A stretch of 64,000 bases of DNA from Shimia_B sp038528385 (GCA_038528385.1 JBCBET010000001.1:806001-870000); one strand, 5' to 3'. Numbered from the stretch's first letter, positions 42,144 through 54,487 are shown. Translations and numbers: made by a program. Notes: a model not told the origin generated them from the letters alone.

Positions 42144-43928
42144 CTAGTCCTGCTCCACCACGCGCAGCGACAGGTCGCGAAGCTGCTCGTTCGAGGGCTC
42201 GGACGGCGCATCCATCATCAGATCCTCGGCGCGCTGGTTCATGGGGAACATGATCACCTCGCGGATGTTCTCCTGGTCCGCCAAGAGCATAACGATCCGG
42301 TCGATCCCCGCCGCGCACCCGCCATGGGGCGGGGCGCCGTATTGGAACGCGTTCACCATGCCGCCGAAGCGTTTCCTGACCTCCTCGGGGCCGTAGCCCG
42401 CGAGCTCGAAGGCCTTGAACATGATCTCGGGCTTGTGGTTCCGGATGGCCCCGGAGACGAGCTCGTAGCCGTTGCAGGCGAGGTCATACTGGAAGCCCTT
42501 GACCTCTAGCGGGTCGCCCATCAGCGCGTCCATTCCGCCCTGGGGCATGGAGAACGGGTTGTGTTCGAAATCGAGCGCGCCGGTCTCCTCGTCGCGCTCG
42601 TAGATCGGGAAATCCACGATCCACGCGAAGGCGAAACGGTCCTTGTCGGTGAGGCCGAGTTCCTCGCCGATGACATCGCGCGCGCGGCCCGCCACCCGCT
42701 CGAAGCTCGCGGGCTTGCCGCCGAGGAAGAACGCCGCGTCGCCCACGCCGAGGCCGAGCTGCTGGCGGATGGCCTCGGTGCGCTCGGGGCCGATGTTTTT
42801 CGCCAGCGGTCCCGCGGCTTCCATACCTTCGCCTTGGTCACGCCAGAAGATATACCCCATCCCCGGAAGCCCTTCCTTCTGGGCAAAGGCGTTCATGCGG
42901 TCGCAGAATTTGCGGGAGCCGCCGCCCGGGGCGGGGATGGCGCGGATCTGGGTGCCGTCCTGTTCCAGCAGCTTCGCGAAGATCGCGAAGCCCGAGCCGG
43001 CGAAGTGCTCGCTCACCACCTGCATTTCGATGGGGTTGCGCAGGTCGGGCTTGTCGGTGCCGTATTTCAGCGCGGCGTCGCGATAGCTGATCTGCGGCCA
43101 CGTCCCGGGCGCGTCGACGGCGCGGCCCCCGCCGAACTCCTCGAACACGCCCGCGATCACCGGAGAAACCGTATCGAAAACATCCTGTTGCTCGACAAAG
43201 CTCATCTCCATGTCGAGCTGGTAGAAATCCGTGGGCGAGCGGTCGGCGCGCGGATCCTCGTCGCGGAAACAGGGCGCGATCTGGAAATACTTGTCGAAGC
43301 CCGACACCATGATGAGCTGCTTGAATTGCTGCGGCGCCTGCGGCAGTGCGTAGAACTTTCCCGGGTGGAGCCGTGACGGCACGAGGAAGTCGCGCGCGCC
43401 CTCGGGGCTGGACGCGGTGATGATCGGCGTCTGGTACTCGCGAAACCCGATGTCCCACATGCGCTTGCGGATGGAGCTCACGACGTCCGAGCGGAGCACC
43501 ATGTTGCGCTGCATCGCCTCGCGGCGCAGATCGAGGTAGCGGTAGCGAAGCCGCGTCTCCTCCGGGTAGTCCTGGTCGCCGAAGACCTGGAGCGGCAGGT
43601 CGCCCTCGATCCCGCCCAGCACCTCCATGCCGCGGATGAAGACCTCCACTTCCCCGGTGGGGAGCTTCGGGTTCACCAACTCGGGGTCGCGCGCCTTCAC
43701 CGTCCCGTCGATCCGGATGCACCATTCGGCGCGAAGCTTTTCCACCTCGGCAAAGACGGGGCTGTCGGGATCGCAGAGCACCTGCGTGACGCCGTAATGG
43801 TCGCGCAGGTCGATGAAGATCACGCCGCCATGGTCGCGCCGCCGGTTCACCCAGCCCGACAGGCGGATCTCGCGGCCCACGTCGGAGGCGCGGAGGTCGG
43901 CACAGGTGTGGCTGCGATAGGCGTGCAT
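42144..43928 (-). CDS. aspS: Aspartate-tRNA ligase
   Basis: A class II aminoacyl-tRNA synthetase of 594 residues. The N-terminal OB-fold anticodon domain has GWVNRRRDHGGVIFIDLRDH. Class II motif 2 is in CFRDEDPRADRSPTDFYQLD, the bacterial GAD insertion lies mid-protein, and motif 3 is GIDRIVMLLADQENIREVI. ATG 43928 starts MHAYRSHTCADLRA. Many alphaproteobacteria use AspRS with GatCAB to make Asn-tRNA as well; that cannot be judged here. Confidence 0.96.
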   Translation of the reverse strand: MHAYRSHTCADLRASDVGREIRLSGWVNRRRDHGGVIFIDLRDHYGVTQVLCDPDSPVFAEVEKLRAEWCIRIDGTVKARDPELVNPKLPTGEVEVFIRGMEVLGGIEGDLPLQVFGDQDYPEETRLRYRYLDLRREAMQRNMVLRSDVVSSIRKRMWDIGFREYQTPIITASSPEGARDFLVPSRLHPGKFYALPQAPQQFKQLIMVSGFDKYFQIAPCFRDEDPRADRSPTDFYQLDMEMSFVEQQDVFDTVSPVIAGVFEEFGGGRAVDAPGTWPQISYRDAALKYGTDKPDLRNPIEMQVVSEHFAGSGFAIFAKLLEQDGTQIRAIPAPGGGSRKFCDRMNAFAQKEGLPGMGYIFWRDQGEGMEAAGPLAKNIGPERTEAIRQQLGLGVGDAAFFLGGKPASFERVAGRARDVIGEELGLTDKDRFAFAWIVDFPIYERDEETGALDFEHNPFSMPQGGMDALMGDPLEVKGFQYDLACNGYELVSGAIRNHKPEIMFKAFELAGYGPEEVRKRFGGMVNAFQYGAPPHGGCAAGIDRIVMLLADQENIREVIMFPMNQRAEDLMMDAPSEPSNEQLRDLSLRVVEQD

Positions 43929-44069
43929 GGGACGGGTCTCCTCGGGAAAACGTCGCGCCGATACACTGGACGGGGGCTGCGGTGTCAACCCAGGCGGGGC
44001 GAATTACGGGGTTCCTTACGATGGCCACAATCGCGGCCTAGCGAGGCGCCGGTGGTCAAGGGGGCAGAC

Positions 44070-45302
44070 ATGGCCAGGACAGGGGCGACAGCGCTCATTC
44101 TCCTCGTCTTCGCGGGCACCCTGCTCGCGAGCGGCTGGGGCCATGTGGGCACCGACATCTCCGCGCTCTATCTCGGCGGCTGGCTCGTGGCGCGCGACAT
44201 GGGCGAGGTGCTCTATGCCGGCGCGCCCGCGCTCGTGGGCGAGGCCGTCGCGCCGGCCTGGGTCGCGGGCGGCATCGAGGCGGGGCTGAGCCCCGCGGGC
44301 GTCGTTGGCTTCGTCTACCCGCCGCTCTGGGCCTGGCTCGTGGCACCGCTCACGGGCGCGCTGTCGCCCGCGGCCTTCGCCAATGTGGCGAGCGGGCTCG
44401 GTCTCCTCGGTTACGGGCTCAGCGTCGTGGCGGCCTGGCGGCTCGCGCGGCCTCCCCTGCCGCTGCCGGTGTTCACCGGTGCCGTGCTGGTGGCGAGCCT
44501 CGCCTCGCTGCCTCTCCTTTTTGCCTGGGCGCTGGTGCAGCCGCAGCTTCTTGTGATCGCCGCGATCCTCTGGAGCGTGGAGCGCGCCGCCCGCGAACGC
44601 GAGACGGCGGCGGGCCTCCTCCTCGGCCTTGCGGCGGCGGTGAAGGTGAGCCCGGTCCTCTTCATCCTGCTCTTCGTGGCGGAGCGGCGGTGGCGTGCTG
44701 CCGCCTTGACGCTCCTGACGGCGGGGGCGCTGGCGCTCTTGAGCCTGGCCACCATGGGCTGGGCTGCCCATCTGGAGTTCCTGGAGGCCGCGGGGCTCTT
44801 TCGCCGGCACACGCTGCTGTTCGGGGGCAATGTCACCTTCGGAACGGCGGCCCACGCGCTCCTCGTGCCGGAAACGCTGGAGACCTTTCCGCCCGCAAAC
44901 GCCTTCATCCCCACGGTGCCGGGCCTTGCGGCGCTGAGCGGGGTGCTCGGCCTCGCCCTCTCCGCCGGCACGCTCTGGGCGTCGCGCGGCCTGCCCGACG
45001 CGGTGCGCCCCGCGCTGCGGCTCGCGCTCCTCTATCCGGTGCTGACCTTCTTTGCTCCGCTGGCCTGGAGCCATTATTACGCGCCGGTGCCGGTGCTGAT
45101 CGTCGCCCTCTATGGCCGGGTCGCGCGGGGACCTTGGGCGCTGGCAAGCCTCGCGGCCGCCGCCATGGTCTTCGCGCCGTTGGGCAGCCTTCTGGCGGAG
45201 CGTGGCACGGGCACGCCGCTTTCGGCGCTCCAGCTTCACATGACGCTCTGCCTGATCTTTGCCTGGGCGGCGCTGGCCTTCAGTCTCCGCCGCCCGGTCT
45301 AG
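44070..45302 (+). CDS. GT87-like (DUF2029) polytopic membrane glycosyltransferase
   Basis: A 410-residue protein with about ten membrane helices. After the first helix comes GTDISALYLGGWLVARD with the acidic residue typical of GT-C glycosyltransferases. FVYPPLWAWLVAPLTG follows, and AAAVKVSPVLFILLF (the conserved Lys-x-x-Pro block of DUF2029/GT87) sits near residue 190. Related mycobacterial enzymes add mannose from a polyprenyl donor; the acceptor here is unknown. Start is ATG 44070, or possibly GTG 44052. It is divergent from aspS. Confidence 0.85.
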   Translation: MARTGATALILLVFAGTLLASGWGHVGTDISALYLGGWLVARDMGEVLYAGAPALVGEAVAPAWVAGGIEAGLSPAGVVGFVYPPLWAWLVAPLTGALSPAAFANVASGLGLLGYGLSVVAAWRLARPPLPLPVFTGAVLVASLASLPLLFAWALVQPQLLVIAAILWSVERAARERETAAGLLLGLAAAVKVSPVLFILLFVAERRWRAAALTLLTAGALALLSLATMGWAAHLEFLEAAGLFRRHTLLFGGNVTFGTAAHALLVPETLETFPPANAFIPTVPGLAALSGVLGLALSAGTLWASRGLPDAVRPALRLALLYPVLTFFAPLAWSHYYAPVPVLIVALYGRVARGPWALASLAAAAMVFAPLGSLLAERGTGTPLSALQLHMTLCLIFAWAALAFSLRRPV

Positions 45303-45318
45303 GGGTTACTCGTGTGGC

Positions 45319-46008
45319 CTATTCCGCCGCGATCCGTACCGGATCGAGGTCGAGGAGCGTGGGGCTCAGGAACTCCACCACCGCCACCCCGTCGGGGAAA
45401 CGCCGCGTGCGCGCGGGCGCGCCGGGGAAGCCGATGACCGTGAGCCCCGCCGCCTGCGCGGCCTCCGCGCTCTCGGGCGTGTCCTCCACGCAGAGCACAT
45501 CGCCCGGGTCCACGCCCAGCCTCTCCATGGCGTGCTGGTAGATATCGGGCGCGGGCTTCGGATTCTCCACGAAGCGGCGCTCGCCCACGTAATCGAAATC
45601 CGCCGAGCGCACCGCGCCGCGCAGCCCCATGAGCACCGTCTGCACCTGGATGCCGCTCGTCGACGTCACGAAGGCCCGCGCGAGACCCCGCTCCCGCGCC
45701 GCCGCAAGGAGCTCGCGCACGCCCGGCCGGGGCGGCGTGCCGTGGTCGTTGAGTAGCGTCTGAAAATGCGCCTGCTTGGCGGCGTAGAGCGCGTCGATAT
45801 CGACGTCCCCGCGCGCGCCCTTGCCCTCCGCCACCGCGGCGATGCGCTTGCGCCCGCCCTGCTGAAGCAGAAGCTCTGCGTAGTGATCCGGCGTCAGCAC
45901 CCAATCGAGCCCCGCCTCCGCAAAGGCCCGGTTGAAGGCTTGCCTCTGCAGGTCCGAGGTTTCCGACAGGACCCCGATGGAGCCGAGAAAGAGCGCGGTG
46001 TGGGGCAT
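45319..46008 (-). CDS. HAD-superfamily protein lacking the nucleophile aspartate
   Basis: A 229-residue protein with a CbbY/phosphoglycolate-phosphatase layout: an alpha-helical cap (FNRAFAEAGLDWVLTPDHYA), motif II FVTSTSG, Lys in FVENPKPAPDIY, and acidic motif IV LCVEDTPESAEAA. Motif I, normally FDxDG, reads ALFLGSIGVLSETSD, so both catalytic Asp positions are replaced by Gly-Ser-Ile-type residues. The enzyme should not form the usual aspartyl-phosphate. I recall similar FGSIG versions in other Rhodobacterales, so this is probably conserved rather than a mutation. Confidence 0.85.
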   Translation of the reverse strand: MPHTALFLGSIGVLSETSDLQRQAFNRAFAEAGLDWVLTPDHYAELLLQQGGRKRIAAVAEGKGARGDVDIDALYAAKQAHFQTLLNDHGTPPRPGVRELLAAARERGLARAFVTSTSGIQVQTVLMGLRGAVRSADFDYVGERRFVENPKPAPDIYQHAMERLGVDPGDVLCVEDTPESAEAAQAAGLTVIGFPGAPARTRRFPDGVAVVEFLSPTLLDLDPVRIAAE

Positions 46009-46134
46009 GGATCATCTCCCGATGTGGTGCGGACCGGGCCTTGTTTGAGGGAGCAACGCTCCTGTGCACGCAAGGGTAGTGTGCGCGCGCAGCAAAGCCA
46101 CACCGAGGCCGGAGAAAACCACGGCGAAAGCGCC

Positions 46135-46162
46135 TTGCGCCGCCGGTGCCCATCCCTATAAC
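46135..46162 (+). promoter_or_regulatory. Candidate sigma70 promoter of carB
   Basis: TTGCGC (46135-46140) and TATAAC (46157-46162) are separated by 16 bases and lie 33 bases upstream of the carB start. It is a good -10 with a partial -35. Confidence 0.45.
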
Positions 46163-46194
46163 GCCGACAATTTGCTTGCCGGGGAGCCCGAGGG

Positions 46195-49494
<3,300 letters not shown>

Positions 49495-49592
49495 CAGACG
49501 GCCAACCAAGCAACCATGTCACGCCGCGGGGCAGCGAATGGCGGCTCCGAGCCCGGAGTTACGGATGCTGCAGCCTGCTCGGATGGCGGCTA

Positions 49593-51002
49593 TCAACTTT
49601 GCTCATCACTGAAATACGTATCCGAGAAATGATATTTCGTTCGTATATAGTGCCGTGCCAACGCCCTCATGATTTCGGCAGCAACAGATAATCTGCGCGT
49701 CTCGAAGGACTTGTCTGCGTCGGACTTAAATTTCTTGGAGGCGTGGCCGGCTGCGACACGACAATTGTAACAATAATCCTCGATTTCGAATTCACCTCTA
49801 TCGGAACGAAACTGCTCCAAGGTACGTTCGTGAACATTTGCGCAAGCATCTGCGAAAACGCATTTGATCCATTTCTTAGCCTTCCGAGCGTCGCGCCTCA
49901 TTTCGAAGACTTTGAAAAAGCTCAACACTTCCTGTGATGCAATTCCGGCCTCGGCAGCGTTCAACCCCTCTCTGTAGTAGGAAAGGCAGTTCAGCAATGC
50001 TTCATCCTCCGGCAGCGACCGGTAGAACAGCCAAGTCATCATTGTGGAGAATGCCATGTCACGCCTTGGCACTGGTACGGGTACAGGGTTTCCGGACCAG
50101 CCCTCCCGCAGGATAGCGTGACGATCATCACACCAAGAAAGGATACTCAAAAAGCGGTTGAGAAGAGTCCTCGCGTCTTTGGCGGTGATGCGCTCGTGGT
50201 GGAGATCAATACTGATCGAATGCGAGTTTTTCTTGGTCTTCGGGAACAGCACAAAATGATGGGCGCCAAACTCGACACGCGTCGGTTCCTTCGGCCAGGT
50301 GACGGTCGTATCGACGCCAAGGTTCAAAAATGTTGACCCTCTGCGCGCACCGAGGCGCTCGTGAAAGGCGTTGCGCTCCTCCTCTGTCTCATATTCACGC
50401 CAATCCGTTTCCAGCGGCCGGTCCAAATGACGTGAAGCGTCGACGTCACGCTTTAATTGATGAAAGAACTCTCGATTGAGAGCGAGTTGGCGGGTGTTGG
50501 TGGACAAAGCTCGGTCATGGTCGAAGTTTTTTTCTGCTCCTGCCGCTGCCAGAGTCAGAGCATATTTCGAAACGTAGGAAGTAGTTTTCCGATGGCCGTC
50601 TTCCTCGAAGAGTAGGTTTGCTTGGTACTCATCGTTTCCAGGAATTCGCGCTTTGGAAAGCGTGAGTGACACAAGGACGCTGCAGTTTTCATCTTTGCTT
50701 AGTAGAGCAGTCATCGCATCGATGAGAGAACCCGACTCCCTAAACGATGCAGATATGCCACCGACAGCTCGAAGGTCACTCATTATCAATGCAACATGAC
50801 CCGCTAAGCTTCCTTGCGAGGGCACGTAGCCCAAAACTGAGCGTGCAATCTCATCGTTGGTGAGACGTTGTGCTGCCCGGTCTCGCCCACGCGGAAGCTG
50901 TCCATACCCGCGCAGGCTTTCAAATCGTCTTAGTGTTTCATCGTAAGATAGCTGCTCAGAAAGCTCGCGATGAAGAAGAAGCGATAGGTTTTTGGCGTAC
51001 AT
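49593..51002 (-). CDS. Uncharacterised protein resembling MauJ-annotated proteins, with C-terminal HEPN-like helix
   Basis: A 469-residue soluble protein, clearly more AT-rich than its neighbours. A central block, WCDDRHAILREGWSGNPVPV followed by PVPRRDMAF, matches what I recall of proteins annotated methylamine utilization MauJ. No mau genes are nearby, so that name is not a function. The last 30 residues contain MRALARHYIRTKYH, in which RALARH fits the R-x4-H signature of HEPN ribonucleases. A two-Cys YCYNC also lies near residue 415. A role in defence or RNA cleavage is inference. ATG 51002 has no good ribosome binding site. Confidence 0.55.
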   Translation of the reverse strand: MYAKNLSLLLHRELSEQLSYDETLRRFESLRGYGQLPRGRDRAAQRLTNDEIARSVLGYVPSQGSLAGHVALIMSDLRAVGGISASFRESGSLIDAMTALLSKDENCSVLVSLTLSKARIPGNDEYQANLLFEEDGHRKTTSYVSKYALTLAAAGAEKNFDHDRALSTNTRQLALNREFFHQLKRDVDASRHLDRPLETDWREYETEEERNAFHERLGARRGSTFLNLGVDTTVTWPKEPTRVEFGAHHFVLFPKTKKNSHSISIDLHHERITAKDARTLLNRFLSILSWCDDRHAILREGWSGNPVPVPVPRRDMAFSTMMTWLFYRSLPEDEALLNCLSYYREGLNAAEAGIASQEVLSFFKVFEMRRDARKAKKWIKCVFADACANVHERTLEQFRSDRGEFEIEDYCYNCRVAAGHASKKFKSDADKSFETRRLSVAAEIMRALARHYIRTKYHFSDTYFSDEQS

Positions 51003-51096
51003 TGCTATCGTTTAGTCTGGCTTGCTTCAGTCATCAATCTCGCCAAACCGGACAACGAAGTTGAGAAAACCAACGGCAGCAAAGTCCGCCCCCCCA

Positions 51097-51516
51097 TCAT
51101 CCCCGCGGTCGCTTCTTCCTCACCGGCTTCACCTCCTCATCCAGCGTGTCCCGGGGCTCGATCACCTCCCAGGCGCAGGCGGGGCCTTCGATCAGTTTGG
51201 CCAGACGGGCATGCATGAAGGTGCGCAGCACCTTGTTGATCCGCGGCTGGTAGCCCGGGCCCATGGATTTGAAGAACCGCACCACGTCCGCGTCGAGGCG
51301 GATCGTGAGCCGCACCGTCTTGGTATCGCGGTCCTTGCCCCGCCAGATCTAGTTCCACGCGCGCGGGAAGGTCTCGTTGAGGTTGAAGGTGTCGTAGAGG
51401 TCGTATTCCAGCTGTCGCATGCCATCGATGGACCGCATCCAGGCGATGCGCTCCTTGGTGGTCATGTCGCGGGGATGCTGGCCGAGCATCGTGGCGTTGG
51501 GGGGCTCGTGGGCCAT
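51097..51516 (-). pseudogene. BrnA-like antitoxin gene interrupted by an amber stop
   Basis: From ATG 51516 the frame reads MAHEPPNATMLGQHPRDMTT up to FNLNETFPRAWN, then TAG (51349-51351). It continues in the same frame as IWRGKDRDTKTVRLTIRLDA and VVRFFKSMGPGYQPRINKVL. The second part is the BrnA-type ribbon-helix-helix DNA-binding domain. A downstream ATG at 51315 could start a 72-residue fragment. No BrnT toxin gene is adjacent. Either the gene is dead or the short form still binds DNA. Confidence 0.7.
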
Positions 51517-51616
51517 GGGCGTCTCCTTGATGGGTGTGCGGGTCTCCGCGCCGGTGTCCCTCGGGGCATGCGCCACGCTAGGCGCCAATCGTTAACGGCG
51601 CCCGAGCCCTGCGCGC

Positions 51617-51654
51617 GTATGTACGGGCTGTGTACGGGGTGTGTACGGGCTGTG
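51617..51654 (-). repeat. Tandem 11-bp TGTAC units upstream of the KAS III gene
   Basis: On the plus strand GTACGGGCTGT, GTACGGGGTGT, GTACGGGCTGT follow each other at 11-base spacing. In reverse complement they align with 13481-13518. One helical turn per unit suggests repeated protein contacts on one DNA face. The element lies between the BrnA-like pseudogene and the KAS III gene, 58 bases before the latter's start. Confidence 0.6.
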
Positions 51655-51711
51655 CCCCCGCTGGACGCCCCCAATCGGGAGGGGTAAACGAGGCGCACGC
51701 AGGGAGCGCAC

Positions 51712-52833
51712 ATGCATCAGCCAGCCATCACCGGATCGGGGGTATTCACGCCCGAAAACGTCATCACGAACGACGAATTGGTCGCGGCCTTCAACGCCTA
51801 TGCCGACAAGGAGAACGCGCTGAATGCCGCCGCGATCGCGGCCGGAGAGATGGAGCCGGTGCCCCATTCCTCCGCCGAGTTCATCACCGCCGCGAGCGGG
51901 ATCGAGAACCGCTATGTTCTTGATAAATCTGGCATTCTCGATCCAAACGTTATGCACCCCGTACTGCCGCCGCGCCCCGACGAGGCGCCCTCGCAGATGG
52001 CGGAGATGGGGGTGGATGCGGCGCGGCAAGCGCTGGGTCAGGCCCACGTCGCCCCGGAGGAGATCGATTGCATCCTGTGCGCCGCCTCCAACCACGAGCG
52101 CGCCTACCCCGCGATTGCCGTGGAAATTCAGGAACTTCTGGGCGCAGGCGGCTTCGCCTACGACATGAATGTGGCCTGTTCCTCGGCCACGTTCGGGCTC
52201 CAATCGGCGGCCGACATGATCCGGACAGGCAGCGTCCGGAAGGCCCTCGTGATCTGCCCCGAAATCTGCTCCGCGCATCTCGAATGGCGCGACCGGGACT
52301 GCCATTTCATCTTTGGCGACGTGGCCACGGCGCTCGTGCTCGAGCGCGCAGAAGACGCTGAAAACAAGCCGAAATTCCTCGTCCGCTCCACCCGCTGCGC
52401 CACGCAGTTTTCCAACAATATCCGCAACAATGCGGGCTATCTCCGCCGCGCCCACGGGCAGATGGAGGACCGCCGCGACATGCAATTCATGCAGAACGGC
52501 CGCAAGGTCTTCAAGGAGGTCCTGCCCCTCGTCTCCAAACATATCGCCGATCATCTCGCCGAGGAAGGCATTGAAAACACGGCGCTAAAGCGTCTGTGGC
52601 TCCACCAGGCCAACAAGACCATGAACGACTATATCGGCAAGCGCGTGCTCGGCCGGGAGCCCGAGCCGGGCGAACAGCCCAACATCCTGCAGGACTACGC
52701 CAACACGTCCTCCGCGGGCTCCGTCATCGCCTTTGCAAAGCATTCGAGCGACCTCGCCCCCGGCGACACCGGGCTTTTGTGCTCCTTTGGTGCGGGATAT
52801 TCCGTGGGATCCGCGATCCTTGAACGGGCCTGA
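51712..52833 (+). CDS. Beta-ketoacyl-ACP synthase III (FabH-like)
   Basis: A 373-residue thiolase-fold condensing enzyme. The catalytic triad residues are visible: Cys in MNVACSSATFGLQSAADMI near residue 161, His in LWLHQANKTMNDY, and Asn in YANTSSAGSV. The protein is longer than housekeeping FabH (about 320) and has an extra segment near residues 30-55 (LNAAAIAAGEMEPVPHSSAE). It belongs to the long KAS III group found in many proteobacteria, so a role other than primary fatty-acid initiation is possible. No other fab genes are near. Confidence 0.88.
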   Translation: MHQPAITGSGVFTPENVITNDELVAAFNAYADKENALNAAAIAAGEMEPVPHSSAEFITAASGIENRYVLDKSGILDPNVMHPVLPPRPDEAPSQMAEMGVDAARQALGQAHVAPEEIDCILCAASNHERAYPAIAVEIQELLGAGGFAYDMNVACSSATFGLQSAADMIRTGSVRKALVICPEICSAHLEWRDRDCHFIFGDVATALVLERAEDAENKPKFLVRSTRCATQFSNNIRNNAGYLRRAHGQMEDRRDMQFMQNGRKVFKEVLPLVSKHIADHLAEEGIENTALKRLWLHQANKTMNDYIGKRVLGREPEPGEQPNILQDYANTSSAGSVIAFAKHSSDLAPGDTGLLCSFGAGYSVGSAILERA

Positions 52834-53035
52834 CAGACTTCGTTAACCTCGCGCTGCCAATCTCGACCGCATCGCGCGCTCCCAGGCGCCCCGGTCAAGT
52901 GCGAAGATATCCGTCAACCGCGCCATCCTCGGGTCGGCGCGCCCCCGAGCGAAGCGAGGCCACCGAAGGTTCAAGCCCGCAGGGCGCAGAAGGGAGGCGG
53001 GCGGGCCCCCCGCTCGAGAAGAGCGCGATCCCGGA

Positions 53036-53752
53036 TCAGGAAAGCGCCTTCGACACCCGCGCGTGCGCGGCCTCGGCGCTTTCGACCCGTTCGGAATAGC
53101 GGTCCGTGAGCATCGCGGCCCGCCCGCGCGTGACCAGAGTGAAGCGGGCAAGCTCCTCCATCACGTCCACGATCCGGTTGTAGAGCGACCCAGGCTTCAT
53201 GCGCCCGTCCTCGAATTCGAGCCACGCCTTGGGCACCGAGCTCTGGTTCGGGATCGTGAGCATCCGCATCCAGCGCCCGAGGATGCGCATCTGGTTCACG
53301 GAGTTGAAGCTCTGCGAGCCGCCCGAGACCTGCATCAGCGCGAGCGTCTTGCCCTGCGTCGGGCGGATGCCACCGATGGCCGACAGCGGGATCCAGTCGA
53401 CCTGCGTCTTCATGATCCCGGTCATCGCCCCGTGGCGCTCGGGCGAGGACCACACCATCCCCTCGGACCAGAGCGCGAGCTCGCGCAGCTCCGCGACCTT
53501 GGGGTGCTCGGCCTCCGCATCGCCCGGCAGCGGCAGGCCCGAGGGATCGAAGAACCGCGTCTCGCAGCCCAGCGCGCGGAGCACCCGCGCGCCCTCTTCG
53601 GCGGTGCGGCGCGAATAGCTCTCGCGGCGCAGCGAGCCGTAGAGCAGCAGGATGCGCGGCGGATGCCCGTCATCTCCGGGTGCGGCCAGGGCCTCGAAAT
53701 CGAGGGGCATGAGCTGCCCGTCGGCAAGGTTTGGCATGTCCGAGATATCCAT
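53036..53752 (-). CDS. arsH: ArsH-type NADPH-dependent FMN reductase
   Basis: A 238-residue flavodoxin-fold reductase. ILLLYGSLRRESYSRRTAEE is the FMN phosphate loop, followed by MVWSSPERHGAMTGIMKTQV and the RPTQGKTLALMQVSGGSQSF block, both typical of ArsH. ArsH oxidises trivalent organoarsenicals and reduces quinones or metals. It usually sits in an ars operon, but no arsR, arsC or transporter gene is visible here, so a general oxidative-stress role is possible. Five 11-bp repeats lie directly upstream of the start. Confidence 0.9.
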   Translation of the reverse strand: MDISDMPNLADGQLMPLDFEALAAPGDDGHPPRILLLYGSLRRESYSRRTAEEGARVLRALGCETRFFDPSGLPLPGDAEAEHPKVAELRELALWSEGMVWSSPERHGAMTGIMKTQVDWIPLSAIGGIRPTQGKTLALMQVSGGSQSFNSVNQMRILGRWMRMLTIPNQSSVPKAWLEFEDGRMKPGSLYNRIVDVMEELARFTLVTRGRAAMLTDRYSERVESAEAAHARVSKALS

Positions 53753-53759
53753 GGCGCTT

Positions 53760-53814
53760 TCCCCGTGCTGTTCCAGTGTCGTCCCAGTGTCGTTCCGGTG
53801 TCGTCCCCGTGCTA
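53760..53814 (-). repeat. Five 11-bp tandem units upstream of arsH
   Basis: Plus-strand units: TCCCCGTGCTG, TTCCAGTGTCG, TCCCAGTGTCG, TTCCGGTGTCG, TCCCCGTGCTA. They start 8 bases from the arsH start codon, so the first unit overlaps its ribosome binding site. The helical-turn period suggests a regulator binding array or a slipped-strand repeat. Confidence 0.65.
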
Positions 53815-53908
53815 ACCGCTGACCCCGGCCTTAGCCCCGCCCCGCGGGGATGTCATCGGGAAAGCAGCCCCCTTGCGGCCATCTCCGGCGCAAGGCAATT
53901 CACCCTCC

Positions 53909-54487
53909 ATGGCAAAGCTCTATTTCCACTACTCGACGATGAATGCGGGCAAATCCACGCTGCTGCTGCAGGCCTCCCACAACTACGTGGAGCGCGGCAT
54001 GGCGACCTACCTGCTGACGGCCAACTTCGACGACCGCGCGGGCACCGGCCATATCGGGAGCCGCATCGGCATCGGCTCGGCGGCCGACATGTATACGCGG
54101 GACGAGGACCTCTTCGCGAAGGTCGCCGCACGGCTGGCCGCCGGTCCCTGCCACTGCGTGTTCGTGGACGAGGCGCAGTGGCTCTCGCGGGACCAGGTGT
54201 GGCAGCTCGCCCGCGCCGTCGACGATCTCGGCGTGCCGATCATGTGCTACGGGCTGCGCGTGGATTTCCGCGGCGAGCTCTTTCCGGGTTCCGCGGCGCT
54301 CCTGGCCATCGCCGACGAGATGCGGGAGGTACGCACGATCTGCCATTGCGGCAAGAAGGCCACCATGGTGGTGCGCCTCGGACCCGATGGGACGGCGCTG
54401 AAAGACGGTCCGCAGGTCCAGGTGGGCGGCAACGAAAGCTATGTGAGCCTCTGCCGGCGCCATTTCCGGGAGGCGATGGGGGAATAA
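53909..54487 (+). CDS. tdk: Thymidine kinase
   Basis: Phosphorylates thymidine in the salvage pathway. The 192-residue type II enzyme has the P-loop YSTMNAGKSTLLLQASHNY near residue 12, VDEAQWLSRDQVWQLA (Walker B and catalytic Glu), and zinc-binding Cys in TICHCGKKATMV and ESYVSLCRRHF. ATG 53909 starts MAKLYFHYS. Standard length for bacterial TK1-like enzymes. Confidence 0.95.
   Translation: MAKLYFHYSTMNAGKSTLLLQASHNYVERGMATYLLTANFDDRAGTGHIGSRIGIGSAADMYTRDEDLFAKVAARLAAGPCHCVFVDEAQWLSRDQVWQLARAVDDLGVPIMCYGLRVDFRGELFPGSAALLAIADEMREVRTICHCGKKATMVVRLGPDGTALKDGPQVQVGGNESYVSLCRRHFREAMGE

Noticed and set aside
53760..53814. CRISPR array
   Set aside because: Units are only 11 bases with no spacers between them. 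No other repeat-spacer pattern or cas gene is present in the window.
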